Below are positions 15,254 through 24,475 of a stretch of 44,125 nt of DNA, piece by piece (positions within the stretch are counted from its first letter, which is position 1; each line of letters begins with the position of its first letter). The translations under genes and the position numbers were made by a program. The DNA is from an uncultured Lachnospiraceae bacterium (GTDB taxonomy: Bacteria; Bacillota; Clostridia; Lachnospirales; Lachnospiraceae), in NCBI GenBank assembly GCA_949472775.1, contig CASWVG010000019.1:1-44125 (forward strand). The letters are read 5' to 3'. The notes beneath the pieces are model-generated. The model saw nothing but the letters and a program-made list of their open reading frames with translations, searched no databases and was not told the DNA's origin.

Positions 15254-15778
15254 ATGGGAAATGTCATATTGATCGGGTTTATGGGTTGCGGCAAGTCTAC
15301 AGTAGGGCTGCGTCTGTCTTACCGGCTGCGGCGGACGATCATAGATACGGATAGAGAAATAGAGAAAGAAGAGCACAGAACGATATCTGAGATTTTTGCG
15401 GCGGACGGTGAGGCGTATTTCCGGGACAGGGAGACGGCAATCTTACGAAAGCTGAGGCAGAGCGCAAATAACCAGATTATATCGGTGGGTGGAGGACTGC
15501 CGGTGCGGAAGGAAAACCGGGCGCTTCTGCATGAACTGGGACAGGTTTTTTATCTGCGCGCCGAGGGCGGGACGATATACGAAAGGGTGAAAGACGACAA
15601 GACAAGACCCTTGTTGCAGGTAGATGACCCGCTAAAAAAAATAGAGACACTTATAGAGGAGAGAGATCCCTGTTACAGGGAGTCGGCGGATGTGGTGATC
15701 ACTGTGGACGGAAAAAGTTTTTCGCAGATTCTGGACGAGATAGAGGCCCATGTAAATGAGAGGGATAAAACTATTTAG
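15254..15778 (+). CDS. aroK: Shikimate kinase
   Basis: The 174-residue enzyme phosphorylates shikimate with ATP. It has Walker A GFMGCGKST (8-16), the substrate-binding DTD (31-33) and R57 region (AYFRDRE), GGG (79-81), and the LID sequence KTRPLL. ATG 15254 has the SD GGAGG; two ATGs further upstream at 15221 and 15242 lack good SDs. About 155 bases separate it from aroE, with no gene between them. The aroQ gene starts 15 bases after it. Confidence 0.95.
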   Translation: MGNVILIGFMGCGKSTVGLRLSYRLRRTIIDTDREIEKEEHRTISEIFAADGEAYFRDRETAILRKLRQSANNQIISVGGGLPVRKENRALLHELGQVFYLRAEGGTIYERVKDDKTRPLLQVDDPLKKIETLIEERDPCYRESADVVITVDGKSFSQILDEIEAHVNERDKTI

Positions 15779-15793
15779 GCGGAGGGATGAGAG

Positions 15794-16240
15794 ATGAAGA
15801 TACTGGTAATTAACGGACCGAATCTGAACTTTCTGGGGATTCGGGAGAAGAGTGTGTACGGCACACAGGACTATGATTACTTACTGCAGATGATTGCGAA
15901 AAAGGGAGAGGAGACGGACAGTACCATAGAGGTATTTCAGAGTAACCATGAGGGTGCGATTATCGACCGGATTCAGGATGCCTATTTTGACGGCACGGAA
16001 GGGATTGTGATTAATCCTGGCGCTTTTACCCATTACAGCTATGCCATCAGGGACGCGCTGGCAAGTATCACCGTTCCTAAGGTAGAAATTCATATTTCCG
16101 ATATCACGCAGAGGGAAGAGTTCCGCAAAGTATCGGTGACAGCGCCGGTCTGTGACAAACAGATTTACGGACAGGGGTTAGACGGATACTTGCAGGCAAT
16201 TGATTTTATTTTAAACGGTTTTGCGTACGGCGCGGGCTGA
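15794..16240 (+). CDS. aroQ: Type II 3-dehydroquinate dehydratase
   Basis: The 148-residue enzyme removes water from 3-dehydroquinate. It has the type II signature: NGPNLNFLG at 7-15, catalytic Y22 in the flexible loop (R17, Y22), INPGAFTHYSYAIRDAL (73-89) and catalytic H100 in VEIHISD. The length is normal for the family. It uses GGAGGG before ATG 15794 and is tightly linked to aroK. Confidence 0.96.
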   Translation: MKILVINGPNLNFLGIREKSVYGTQDYDYLLQMIAKKGEETDSTIEVFQSNHEGAIIDRIQDAYFDGTEGIVINPGAFTHYSYAIRDALASITVPKVEIHISDITQREEFRKVSVTAPVCDKQIYGQGLDGYLQAIDFILNGFAYGAG

Positions 16241-16266
16241 ACTATGTTATGTTTTTAAGAAAGTGG

Positions 16267-16293
16267 TTGAAAAAAAGACTTTTTTAGTATAAA
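16267..16293 (+). promoter_or_regulatory. Probable efp promoter
   Basis: TTGAAA (16267-16272) and TATAAA (16288-16293) are 15 bp apart, a short spacer. The spacer holds AAAAAAGTCTTTTTT, which could also act as a weak terminator for aroQ. Confidence 0.4.
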
Positions 16294-16338
16294 CTAGAAA
16301 AGAATTATATTTGTGAAAGCTTAGGAGGAGATAGGAAT

Positions 16339-16896
16339 ATGGTATCAGCGGGTGATTTCAGAAACGGCATTACCGTCGAGATGGAGGGTAATGTTTTCCA
16401 GATAATTGAGTTTCAGCATGTAAAACCGGGCAAAGGCGCAGCTTTTGTCAGAACGAAGCTGAAAAACATCATCAATGGCGGTGTGGTGGAGAAGAGTTTC
16501 CGTCCCACTGAGAAATTCCCTCAGGCACGTATTGACAGAAAGGACATGCAGTATTTATATTCTGATGGCGACCTGTTCAATTTTATGGACACGGAGACCT
16601 ACGACCAGATCGCGCTGAACGCGGAGGCAGTAGGAGATGCGCTTAAATTCGTGAAAGAGAACGAGATGGTTAAGATCTGCTCTTATAACGGCAATGTGTT
16701 CGCAATCGAGCCCCCGCTGTTTGTTGAGCTGGAGATCACTGACACTGAGCCGGGATTTAAGGGTGATACCGCGACTGGCGCGACGAAGCCCGCGATCGTG
16801 GAGACCGGTGCGAAGGTTATGGTACCGCTGTTTGTGGAAAACGGCGAGAAGATCAAGATTGACACCAGATCAGGCGAGTATCTGTCCAGAGTATAA
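16339..16896 (+). CDS. efp: Elongation factor P
   Basis: The 185-residue protein has the three beta-barrel domains of EF-P, with the N-terminal loop [12 protein letters not shown] where K32 sits at the position modified in Bacillus-type EF-P. It rescues ribosomes stalled at polyproline. The C-terminal signature [13 protein letters not shown] is intact. ATG 16339 follows TTAGGAGGAG. A strong terminator follows. Confidence 0.97.
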   Translation: MVSAGDFRNGITVEMEGNVFQIIEFQHVKPGKGAAFVRTKLKNIINGGVVEKSFRPTEKFPQARIDRKDMQYLYSDGDLFNFMDTETYDQIALNAEAVGDALKFVKENEMVKICSYNGNVFAIEPPLFVELEITDTEPGFKGDTATGATKPAIVETGAKVMVPLFVENGEKIKIDTRSGEYLSRV

Positions 16897-16921
16897 GATT
16901 GTCACATGAATCAAAGCCCAT

Positions 16922-16957
16922 AAGGCAATATAGACTTAGGTCTGTATTGCCTTTTTT
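16922..16957 (+). terminator. Terminator after efp
   Basis: AAGGCAATATAGAC (16922-16935) pairs with GTCTGTATTGCCTT (16940-16953), with a 4-base loop and T-run. Confidence 0.95.
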
Positions 16958-16982
16958 GCGTGAATAGGCACAGAAGGAAGGC

Positions 16983-17070
16983 TCACGAGGCAGACATATG
17001 CCCTGGGAGGCTTACGGTGAGCAACGCGAACGAGAAATGCGAAGCATTTCGAGTCTGCCTATGAGCGCAT
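16983..17070 (+). repeat. Intergenic repeat element, copy A
   Basis: This shares three blocks in the same order with copy B at 19655-19732: TCACGAGGCAG, AGGCTTACGGTGAGCA and TCTGCCTAT--GCGCAT. The outer blocks contain GGCAGAC / GTCTGCC as an inverted repeat, CTCAC / GTGAG pairs within it, and copy A adds an inner hairpin GAAATGC-GAA-GCATTTC (17034-17050). It lies after the efp terminator and before the DUF5688 gene. Confidence 0.65.
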
Positions 17071-17123
17071 GTGTGTGCAGAGTCAGAAATCCGATATGCC
17101 CGGAGAGAATGGGAAAGGAAAAT

Positions 17124-18014
17124 ATGGGATTTCAAAAATTTGTAGAAAATATCGTGGATTTATTACAGGAAAGAATGGGGGACGCCTATGAGATCAGAGT
17201 GCTTCATGTGACCAAAAACAACGACGTGGAGCAGACGGCAGTTGCTTTAACAAGGCAGGAGGACAGTATTTTCCCGACTATTTACCTGGAGGGGCTTTAT
17301 CAGGAGTACCGGGAAGGTGAAAGGCTCGGCGCGCTTGTGGAACGGATCATCAACTGCCACGAGGAGCAGTCCATGGCGCTGGATCTGGACATGGATTTTT
17401 TTCGTGATTATGGCAGGGTGAAAGACAGGATCTTTTATAAACTGGTCAGCTTTGAAACGAATAAGAAATTTTTGCGGGATGTGCCCCATCTGAGATGGCA
17501 TGATCTGGCGATTGTGTTCTACTATGCGCTGGAAAAGGATATGGTAGAGTGCGGTTCTATAACGATCAGGCGGCAGCATATGCTGATGTGGAAACAGAAT
17601 GCGGAATCACTTTATCGGACAGCCGGACGCAATACGAAGCGTGGCATGCCGGAACTTCTCGTTTCTATGCGTGAGCTGATTTCGGAGATGACAGGTGTAT
17701 CCGTGCGGGAGGATGACGCGATGCCGATGTATGTGCTGACAAACCCGGAAAAGCGTTTTGGCGCTTCTGCTATGCTGTACTCTGAAAAGATCGGGCTGTT
17801 GGCAGAACGTTTTGGCTGTGATGTATTGATTTTGCCAAGTTCTGTCCACGAGGTATTGCTGATACCCGATGACCATGTCAGGGAATACGACTTTTACAGA
17901 CAGATGGTGGGGGAAGTCAACCGGACCCATGTGGAACCGGAAGAAGTGCTTTCTTACGGGTTATACCGCTATTGCCGGGAGAATTCGGAAATAGAGGAAA
18001 TTATTCTTAATTGA
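17124..18014 (+). CDS. DUF5688 family protein
   Basis: The 296-residue soluble protein matches the DUF5688 pattern common in Lachnospiraceae: MGFQKFVENIVDLLQERMGDAYEIRVLHVTKNNDV near the N-terminus, a central LVSFETNKKFLRDVPHLRWHDLAIVFYY and a C-terminal EVLSYGLYRYCRENSEIEEI. The function is unknown; members are often present in several copies per genome. I chose ATG 17124 (AAAGGA SD); ATG 17109 is also in frame with a weaker GGAGA. Confidence 0.75.
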   Translation: MGFQKFVENIVDLLQERMGDAYEIRVLHVTKNNDVEQTAVALTRQEDSIFPTIYLEGLYQEYREGERLGALVERIINCHEEQSMALDLDMDFFRDYGRVKDRIFYKLVSFETNKKFLRDVPHLRWHDLAIVFYYALEKDMVECGSITIRRQHMLMWKQNAESLYRTAGRNTKRGMPELLVSMRELISEMTGVSVREDDAMPMYVLTNPEKRFGASAMLYSEKIGLLAERFGCDVLILPSSVHEVLLIPDDHVREYDFYRQMVGEVNRTHVEPEEVLSYGLYRYCRENSEIEEIILN

Positions 18015-18032
18015 TTTCTTGCGCGCGATTAC

Positions 18033-18061
18033 TTGACAAGTGTGCCCGCTTGCGGTATGAT
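18033..18061 (+). promoter_or_regulatory. tRNA promoter
   Basis: TTGACA (18033-18038), 17 bp and TATGAT (18056-18061), about 60 bases before the tRNA. Confidence 0.8.
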
Positions 18062-18125
18062 ACAAAAGATGTAACAAATTTGTAACAATTTTTATGGGTT
18101 GCGAAAGTTTGTTTCATCAAGGCGG

Positions 18126-18197
18126 GCACCCGTAGTCTAATGGATAAAACGTAGGCCTCCGACGCCTTTGATGCAGGTTCGAGTCCTGTCGGGTGCA
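18126..18197 (+). tRNA. tRNA-Arg (anticodon CCG)
   Basis: The acceptor arms GCACCCG and CGGGTGC pair fully. The anticodon loop CTCCGAC gives CCG between stem arms AGGC and GCCT, and the T arm is GCAGG-TTCGAGT-CCTGT. The discriminator base is A and CCA is not encoded. The reverse strand carries a 63-codon frame (18007-18198) that is only a tRNA shadow. Confidence 0.93.
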
Positions 18198-18263
18198 TAT
18201 GGTTATGGGTTTCCGGGACGATATGCTTATATTGCCCCGGAAATTTTGAGACTGGAGGAGTTC

Positions 18264-19559
18264 ATGAATATGACAAACAATACAATATGGGAGGGTCTGA
18301 AGGCGAAGTTTGAAGTATTCAGAAACTGGCTGGTACGATACTCCAAAATTGTTCTTCCTGTCATTTTGATAGTCTGTGTCGCTTTTACGATCGTGATTGC
18401 GGTTCGGGCGAATAAGCGCAAGGTTGAGCAGGAGGAAACGGTAGTTGCGCCGGAAGAAAAGATAGATGAAGAAGAATCGTTGCTTAATGTGCCGGAAGTG
18501 CCTTTAGAGAAAGATGCCGTGCCGGGGATCAATGAATTGTTTGACGTCTACTATAAAGCGATGGTGGATGGGGATACCGCTACCATGGAGAAGCTGGTCT
18601 ATTACATGGACGCGACGGAGATCCTGAGAGCGGCGGAGACGAGCAAATATATCGATTCCTATCCCCCGTTAGAGATTTACACGAAAGCGGGACCGAAGGA
18701 GGGCACGTATATCGCCTATGTTTACGGGGAGATAAAGTTCCACGATTATGATAAGCCGGTTCCCGGTATGCGGACGTATTACGTGTGCACCAATGAGGAC
18801 GGTGAGCTCTACATCAACGAGGACGGTGAGGAGAGCGATAGCGAGCTGCATTACATGCGGGAGATTCAAGTGCAGGGTGATGTGATCGACTTGAACAACA
18901 AAGTGGCGGAAGCTTATAACAAAATGCTGGTGGACGACCCGCAGATGGCTGATTTCCTCTTAGAGCTGAAAGCGGAGATTGAGAAGAATGTAGGCGAGGC
19001 ACTGGCACGTGCAGAGGAGAGCGAAGCGCCGGAAGAAGTGGCAGAGGAAGAGGTGCCCGAGGAGACAGGGGAAGAAGCGCCTGTTGAGGTGGTAACCAAG
19101 GTCAAGACGACGGATGTGGTCAATATAAGGACTTCTGACAGCGAGACGGCGGATAAGCTTGGCAAAGCGGCTGTGGGAGATGAGTTTGAACTTCTGGAAG
19201 AGAAGGGCAACGGCTGGAGCAAGATCAAGTATGAAGGCGGCGAAGCCTTTATCAAGAGCGAGTATCTGGAGCCTTCTGAGACCATGGCAGCGGCCGATGT
19301 GGAGCAGCCAGAGGACGAGGAAGAAGAGGAGGATACACAGGAGCAGGCCGACAGTGGCAGTGATTCAACAACGACAAATGGTACGGTGCGGGTGAAGGAA
19401 ACTGTCAGAATCCGCAGTGGCGCGAGCGAGAACTCCGAGAAGATTGCGACCGCTTATATGGGCGAAACCTTTGAAGTGATCATGAAGCAGGCGGACGGTT
19501 GGACGAAGATTAAGTATAACGGAGAAACGGCCTATGTGAAGTCGGATTATGTGGAGTAG
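18264..19559 (+). CDS. Membrane-anchored protein with two bacterial SH3 domains
   Basis: The 431-residue protein has one membrane segment at about 28-48 and a large extracellular part. That part comprises a helical/beta domain (about 85-235, INELFDVYYKAMVDGDTATMEKLV, NTF2-like in feel), a Glu-rich spacer, SH3 domain 1 (about 275-335), a second acidic spacer and SH3 domain 2 (about 370-431, ending AYVKSDYVE). Such proteins probably bind the cell wall or wall peptides. ATG 18264 follows GGAGGAG. The second SH3 resembles that of the zinc-ribbon protein at 11566-12531, so the two may be domain paralogues. Confidence 0.75.
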   Translation: MNMTNNTIWEGLKAKFEVFRNWLVRYSKIVLPVILIVCVAFTIVIAVRANKRKVEQEETVVAPEEKIDEEESLLNVPEVPLEKDAVPGINELFDVYYKAMVDGDTATMEKLVYYMDATEILRAAETSKYIDSYPPLEIYTKAGPKEGTYIAYVYGEIKFHDYDKPVPGMRTYYVCTNEDGELYINEDGEESDSELHYMREIQVQGDVIDLNNKVAEAYNKMLVDDPQMADFLLELKAEIEKNVGEALARAEESEAPEEVAEEEVPEETGEEAPVEVVTKVKTTDVVNIRTSDSETADKLGKAAVGDEFELLEEKGNGWSKIKYEGGEAFIKSEYLEPSETMAAADVEQPEDEEEEEDTQEQADSGSDSTTTNGTVRVKETVRIRSGASENSEKIATAYMGETFEVIMKQADGWTKIKYNGETAYVKSDYVE

Positions 19560-19592
19560 GCGCTGTTTAAAACCCGATAAAAAAGGCAAGAC

Positions 19593-19631
19593 TGGACAGG
19601 TGAGAGGAAAATTCTTACCTGTCCATTTTTT
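19593..19631 (+). terminator. Terminator after the SH3 gene
   Basis: TGGACAGGT (19593-19601) pairs with ACCTGTCCA (19617-19625) and is followed by six T. Confidence 0.95.
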
Positions 19632-19654
19632 GCGGATAAGCGGGGATGGAAGAT

Positions 19655-19732
19655 TCACGAGGCAGGCTTCATGTATGAATGAATGTTTCGGTAGGCTTAC
19701 GGTGAGCATCCCGAATCTGCCTATTCGCGCAT
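19655..19732 (+). repeat. Intergenic repeat element, copy B
   Basis: The second copy of the element described at 16983-17070, with the same three blocks (19655-19665, 19693-19708, 19716-19732) but a different interior. As with copy A it lies directly after a terminator and before the next gene. Confidence 0.65.
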
Positions 19733-19756
19733 AGTGATAAGAAAGGAGCGCTATCC

Positions 19757-20188
19757 ATGAAACATGACGACGAGATGGTTTTGAAAGAAATACAGAAAAA
19801 TACGCAGATGGGAATGACGGCGATTGATACAATTCTGGACAAAATAGGAAACGATGATTTCTCCATAACCCTGTCCAGACAGTCGCTGCATTATGCGGAT
19901 ATCCACAACCGGGCGCTTGACCAGATTTTGCAGCAGAACGGGGAGGGGTATCGCGCCAGTCAGGTCGGGGAAATGATGCTGAAAGGCAGCATACATGCGA
20001 ATACGGCTTTCAATGTCAGTACGGAGCATCTGGCTGAGATGATGATTCAAGGGAGCAACCGTGGGATTACCAGCATGTGGAAGAGCCTGAAACACAACGG
20101 TCTTGCCACGGATGCAACCGTGGAACTGGCAAAAGAACTGATGGATTTTGAGGAAAAAAGCATAGAGCGGCTGAAAGAATATCTGTAA
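19757..20188 (+). CDS. Hypothetical helical protein
   Basis: The 143-residue soluble protein appears wholly helical (about four helices) with the charged, methionine-rich pattern of a four-helix bundle, resembling ferritin-like or DUF-type stress proteins. I do not recognise the family, and no clear metal-ligand ExxH motif is seen. ATG 19757 follows AAAGGAG. It stands alone between a terminator and the gdhA promoter. Confidence 0.6.
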   Translation: MKHDDEMVLKEIQKNTQMGMTAIDTILDKIGNDDFSITLSRQSLHYADIHNRALDQILQQNGEGYRASQVGEMMLKGSIHANTAFNVSTEHLAEMMIQGSNRGITSMWKSLKHNGLATDATVELAKELMDFEEKSIERLKEYL

Positions 20189-20319
20189 AGAGTGCTACGG
20201 GAGACGCAATTTTTAAGAAGGTGTATTGCACTGGATTTGTTTTGTATACAAGTATTTTGGTATTATTGTACAATATATCTAAAAAATGCAAGGGAAATTT
20301 TTACACTTTAATTCGCTAA

Positions 20320-21744
<1,425 letters not shown>

Positions 21745-21765
21745 GGCATATTTATTAAAAATTAG

Positions 21766-21807
21766 AAATCCCATATACAGGAGACGGTGCTTGTATATGG
21801 GATTTTT
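21766..21807 (+). terminator. Terminator after gdhA
   Basis: AAATCCCATATACA (21766-21779) pairs with TGTATATGGGATTT (21792-21805) and continues into T. Confidence 0.95.
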
Positions 21808-21896
21808 TAATCCATAGAAACAGATATGATATGTTGGGACTAGTGACCCGAAAATCATAAAGAAGATTGTGAAATATAGGATGCTGTGATATGCTG

Positions 21897-21925
21897 TTAA
21901 CAAAGAGAAGTAACCGTATTATAAG
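21897..21925 (+). promoter_or_regulatory. Promoter of the first small-toxin mRNA
   Basis: TTAACA (21897-21902), 17 bp, TATAAG (21920-21925). The leader of about 90 bases holds a strong nested hairpin: GTTGCT / AGCAAC (21955-21960 with 21982-21987) around GTGTGCC-AGT-GGCACAC (21961-21977). Confidence 0.7.
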
Positions 21926-22017
21926 GTGGTAGCCTCCCTGCACTTGCAAAAGAGGTTGCTGTGTGCCAGTGGCACACGTTTAGCAACGACCGAAGCGGAG
22001 CGTAGACGGTGGTGCGG

Positions 22018-22110
22018 ATGGGAATGTTTTCATTTCAAGACTTAATTTTGTTTGCGACATTTCTAATTACACTGCCTGCCTACATAGATAGGAATAACAA
22101 GCGAAAATAA
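22018..22110 (+). CDS. Putative holin-like type I toxin (30 aa)
   Basis: This unlisted short gene encodes 30 residues beginning MGMFSFQDLILFATFLITLP and ending in a charged DRNNKRK. The layout (short polar start with Asp, one membrane helix, basic tail) is that of the small holin-like toxins of type I toxin-antitoxin loci in Firmicutes. It has its own promoter, a structured leader with only a weak SD, a downstream hairpin, and an antisense promoter facing it. Toxicity is predicted, not shown. Confidence 0.75.
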   Translation: MGMFSFQDLILFATFLITLPAYIDRNNKRK

Positions 22111-22199
22111 ATAAGCCTACCTTGTTACTTGACCGGTACAGGTAGGCTTATAGTCTGATCTTGGAGGTCAACCACTTTGTGGGCGGTTGCTTTTCTTTA
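22099..22199 (-). ncRNA. Predicted antisense antitoxin RNA of the first locus
   Basis: A minus-strand promoter (next entry) should start an RNA near 22199 that runs toward the toxin gene and ends just beyond the 22111-22151 hairpin. It would be complementary to the 3' part of the toxin mRNA, including its terminator, the usual plan for TxpA/RatA- or Fst-like systems. No ORF lies in it. Confidence 0.65.
22111..22151. terminator. Bidirectional hairpin of the first toxin locus
   Basis: ATAAGCCTACC (22111-22121) pairs perfectly with GGTAGGCTTAT (22141-22151). Leftward it is followed by TTATTTT, so it should end the antisense RNA. Rightward a second hairpin CAACC / GGTTG (22169-22189) with CTTTTCTTT can end the toxin mRNA. 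Confidence 0.8.
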
Positions 22200-22204
22200 C
22201 GAGT

Positions 22205-22233
22205 ATTATAGTATGCGGTGAATAAACTTTCAA
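22205..22233 (-). promoter_or_regulatory. Promoter of the antisense RNA
   Basis: On the minus strand, TTGAAA (22233-22228), 17 bp, TATAAT (22210-22205). Confidence 0.8.
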
Positions 22234-22294
22234 GACGTATTTTCAAAAAAACGGAACCAGATGGAAAGTCGTCAAAGAAATAGCGGGAGCAATT

Positions 22295-23554
22295 ATGAAT
22301 AACAACTTTTATTTTGTTTGGATTTCAAGATTAGTTTCCATTTTAGGAAGTAGTTTGACAACGTTTGGTGTGAGCGTCTGGGTTTTTGGAGAAACGGGAA
22401 AAGCGACGCCTATGGCGGTTACTATGCTCTGCTCGATTCTGCCGTCTGTTATTTTCGCACCATTAAGCGGTATGATCTGTGATTATTTTAACCGTAAAAG
22501 GGTAATTTTGATAGCGGATTCGATAGCAGCCATAACGAGCTTACTGTTATTGATGTATCTTATGACAGAAAGATTTGATTTTGGGATGATCTGTGTTTTT
22601 AATTTTGTGAATGCAACAGCAAATATGCTGGATAACAATGCCTATCAGGCTTCTTTATCTACATTGGTAAAAGAAGGGGATATAAAGAAAGCGGGAGGCA
22701 TGAACCAGATCATTGATTCCATCAACAGCATGCTTGCGCCTGTTTGTGCCGGAATACTATATTATCCGGTTGGTTTAAAAGGATTGTTAGTGATTGATTT
22801 GTGTACATTTATTGTAGCGATGATAATTTTTATAAGGGTGCCGGCATGTGCTTTCTCTGATTCGGATAAAAAGAAAAGGGAGCATGAAAATATCTTTGAA
22901 AACATGATGGCAGGGTTTCAATTTATATTTTCCCAAAGAGGTTTGACATTATTAATGATTTTCTTTACGTTTTTCAATTTTCTTCTCAGTGCGACAGATT
23001 CCCTGACAGAACCACTGGTATTATCTCTGGGTAACAGCCTGGATATGGGATTGGTAAAGATGGCAGGAGGGATTGGTATTTTTCTCGGAAGCTTGTTTAT
23101 TACCGGAAAGGATATAAAGTATTCTTATAGCAAGAGTATTTTTATTTCGGCAATTTTGGCGGGTGCATCCATCTGTGTAATAGGGGTCAGAAATAGTGTC
23201 TGCTTTGTTATTTTAGGTAAATTTGTATTCCTGTTCGTAACGCCGATTGTAAATACGCTGGCGGGAACTTTGTGGATTTTAAAGACACCGAAAGAATTGC
23301 AGGGCAGAGTATGCGCGGCCAGAAGCATGGTGGTCAGATGTACCATTCCGTTTTCTTATTTATTAGTCGGTCCATTGACAGATCGTTGGATTCCGGCGTT
23401 TTTGCAGAAATATCCAAATGCCTGCAACGTGGTTCAAACAGCATTCCATGAGGGAAACCTTAATTATAGACTGGTATATGTGATGGCCGGAATGCTGGCA
23501 GTTATTTTTGCAGTGCTCTTTTTTTCCCAAAAGGAGCTGCGCCGGCTGGAATGA
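22295..23554 (+). CDS. MFS efflux transporter (MefA-like subfamily)
   Basis: The 419-residue membrane protein has about twelve hydrophobic segments and the MFS motif region GMICDYFNRKRVILIADSIAA (motif A) between helices 2 and 3. The general plan, with the ATGKATPMAVTMLCSILPS-like first loop, resembles Mef-type macrolide or drug exporters (MFS_3), but the substrate cannot be told. It is clearly AT-richer than its neighbours, with more Ile/Phe/Lys and A/T third positions, and lies between two predicted type I toxin-antitoxin loci, so horizontal gain is likely. The ATG at 22295 follows GGGAG. Confidence 0.85.
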   Translation: MNNNFYFVWISRLVSILGSSLTTFGVSVWVFGETGKATPMAVTMLCSILPSVIFAPLSGMICDYFNRKRVILIADSIAAITSLLLLMYLMTERFDFGMICVFNFVNATANMLDNNAYQASLSTLVKEGDIKKAGGMNQIIDSINSMLAPVCAGILYYPVGLKGLLVIDLCTFIVAMIIFIRVPACAFSDSDKKKREHENIFENMMAGFQFIFSQRGLTLLMIFFTFFNFLLSATDSLTEPLVLSLGNSLDMGLVKMAGGIGIFLGSLFITGKDIKYSYSKSIFISAILAGASICVIGVRNSVCFVILGKFVFLFVTPIVNTLAGTLWILKTPKELQGRVCAARSMVVRCTIPFSYLLVGPLTDRWIPAFLQKYPNACNVVQTAFHEGNLNYRLVYVMAGMLAVIFAVLFFSQKELRRLE

Positions 23555-23630
23555 GATGGAAGCGTCTGACGGTAAGATAAGAGAGCTGGTTCGGTGCGGT
23601 TGGATTCTGAGGGATCAGTGATTATAATGT

Positions 23631-23660
23631 TTGACAGATTTATCTGTATTGGTTTATAAT
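23631..23660 (+). promoter_or_regulatory. Promoter of the antitoxin RNA, second locus
   Basis: TTGACA (23631-23636), 18 bp, TATAAT (23655-23660), followed by ATGCTTAAC, which is repeated in inverted orientation at the facing promoter. Confidence 0.8.
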
Positions 23661-23666
23661 ATGCTT

Positions 23667-23785
23667 AACAAGGGAGCCGGAAGGTGAGTGCGCTTCACCT
23701 GACCCGGCGAAAATCTAAGTTAGGCTGTAAGAATAGCCGTTCCTAAACTTTGACGAGAGCAGGACGGCTATTTCTTATTTTTCAG
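23667..23785 (+). ncRNA. Predicted antitoxin RNA of the second locus
   Basis: The RNA should start near 23667, contain a GGTGAG...CTTCACC hairpin, and end at the AATAGCCGT / ACGGCTATT stem followed by TTATTTTTC. It overlaps the 3' end of the toxin mRNA. Its segment GGTGAGTGC is also nearly complementary to GCTCTCACC in the toxin leader, giving a second, trans-like contact as in Fst/RNAII pairs. Confidence 0.65.
23732..23772. terminator. Shared terminator of the second locus
   Basis: AATAGCCGT (23732-23740) pairs with ACGGCTATT (23764-23772). A T-rich tract follows rightward. The stem overlaps the toxin stop codon on the minus strand. Confidence 0.8.
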
Positions 23786-23851
23786 ATTCAGAATTGCTAC
23801 GATTAGCAAAGCTACGCTCGTAATCAGACTCAATTCCTCATATGTACTCAT
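23768..23851 (-). CDS. Putative holin-like type I toxin (27 aa)
   Basis: This unlisted short gene encodes 27 residues: MSTYEELSLITSVALLIVAI, then LNLKNKK. The plan (MSTYEEL start, one membrane helix, lysine-rich end) is typical of peptides annotated as putative holin-like toxin in Clostridia. It has a very strong SD (GGAGGAGGTGA) before ATG 23851, a leader of about 60 bases, and a convergent antisense RNA. It lies 210 bases past the MFS gene on the other strand. Confidence 0.85.
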   Translation of the reverse strand: MSTYEELSLITSVALLIVAILNLKNKK

Positions 23852-23900
23852 AATAATCACCTCCTCCGAAAGGTACTCGGATCGGGTGAGAGCACGTCCC

Positions 23901-23948
23901 CCGGCTCCCCGGTTAAGCATATTATATTGTCAATTTTCTTGTTGTCTA
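23901..23948 (-). promoter_or_regulatory. Toxin promoter with inverted copy of the antitoxin start
   Basis: On the minus strand, TAGACA (23948-23943), 16 bp, TATAAT (23926-23921). The 24 bases at 23924-23901 match those at 23657-23680 of the antitoxin promoter at 22 positions (TAATATGCTTAAC--GGGAGCCGG), so both RNAs begin with nearly the same sequence. Confidence 0.8.
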
Positions 23949-24001
23949 TATAATGACATATTTTCGAACGGAATAAAATGGAATTTTGGAGGATAAACAA
24001 C

Positions 24002-24475
24002 ATGTTTGGACATTTAGGGTTTTCCTATGTAGGACTCATATTTATGCTGATGCTGCTCATCCCGAATCTGCTCTGGATGAAAAAGCAGCCGCAGGGTTAC
24101 TCGACGGAAAAGGAAAATAGATTTTTAGCGTTATTGGAACGGGTAGGAGAGGCGTTGACGACCTGCTGTGCCCTGATCTTTTCAGACTTCAATTTGCGGC
24201 GGTGGTCGAATTGGTCATGGTGGCTTGTGGCGGCGTCTGCCTTGATGGTCATGTATGAAATATGGTGGATCAGGTACTTTAAGAGTGAGCGCAGACTGAC
24301 CGACTTTTACAGCAGTTTCTTAGGGATTCCCGTGGCAGGCGCCACCCTGCCGGTACTTGCCTTTTTTCTGCTTGGCATTTACGGAAAAGTAGTGTGGATG
24401 CTGATGGCAAGTATTATTCTGGGCATAGGGCATATCGGTATTCATCTGCAGCATCGCAGGGAGAATCATGCGTAA
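24002..24475 (+). CDS. Small multi-spanning membrane protein
   Basis: The 157-residue protein has four hydrophobic segments (about 7-24, 75-92, 110-130, 133-150) and a conserved-looking middle RWSNWSWWLVAASALMVMYEIWWIRYF. I recognise no named family. ATG 24002 follows TTGGAGG. Its 3' end overlaps the convergent exonuclease gene by 10 bp. Confidence 0.7.
   Translation: MFGHLGFSYVGLIFMLMLLIPNLLWMKKQPQGYSTEKENRFLALLERVGEALTTCCALIFSDFNLRRWSNWSWWLVAASALMVMYEIWWIRYFKSERRLTDFYSSFLGIPVAGATLPVLAFFLLGIYGKVVWMLMASIILGIGHIGIHLQHRRENHA

Noticed and set aside
18007..18198. 63-codon minus-strand ORF
   Set aside because: It is the antisense of tRNA-Arg, a common false call.
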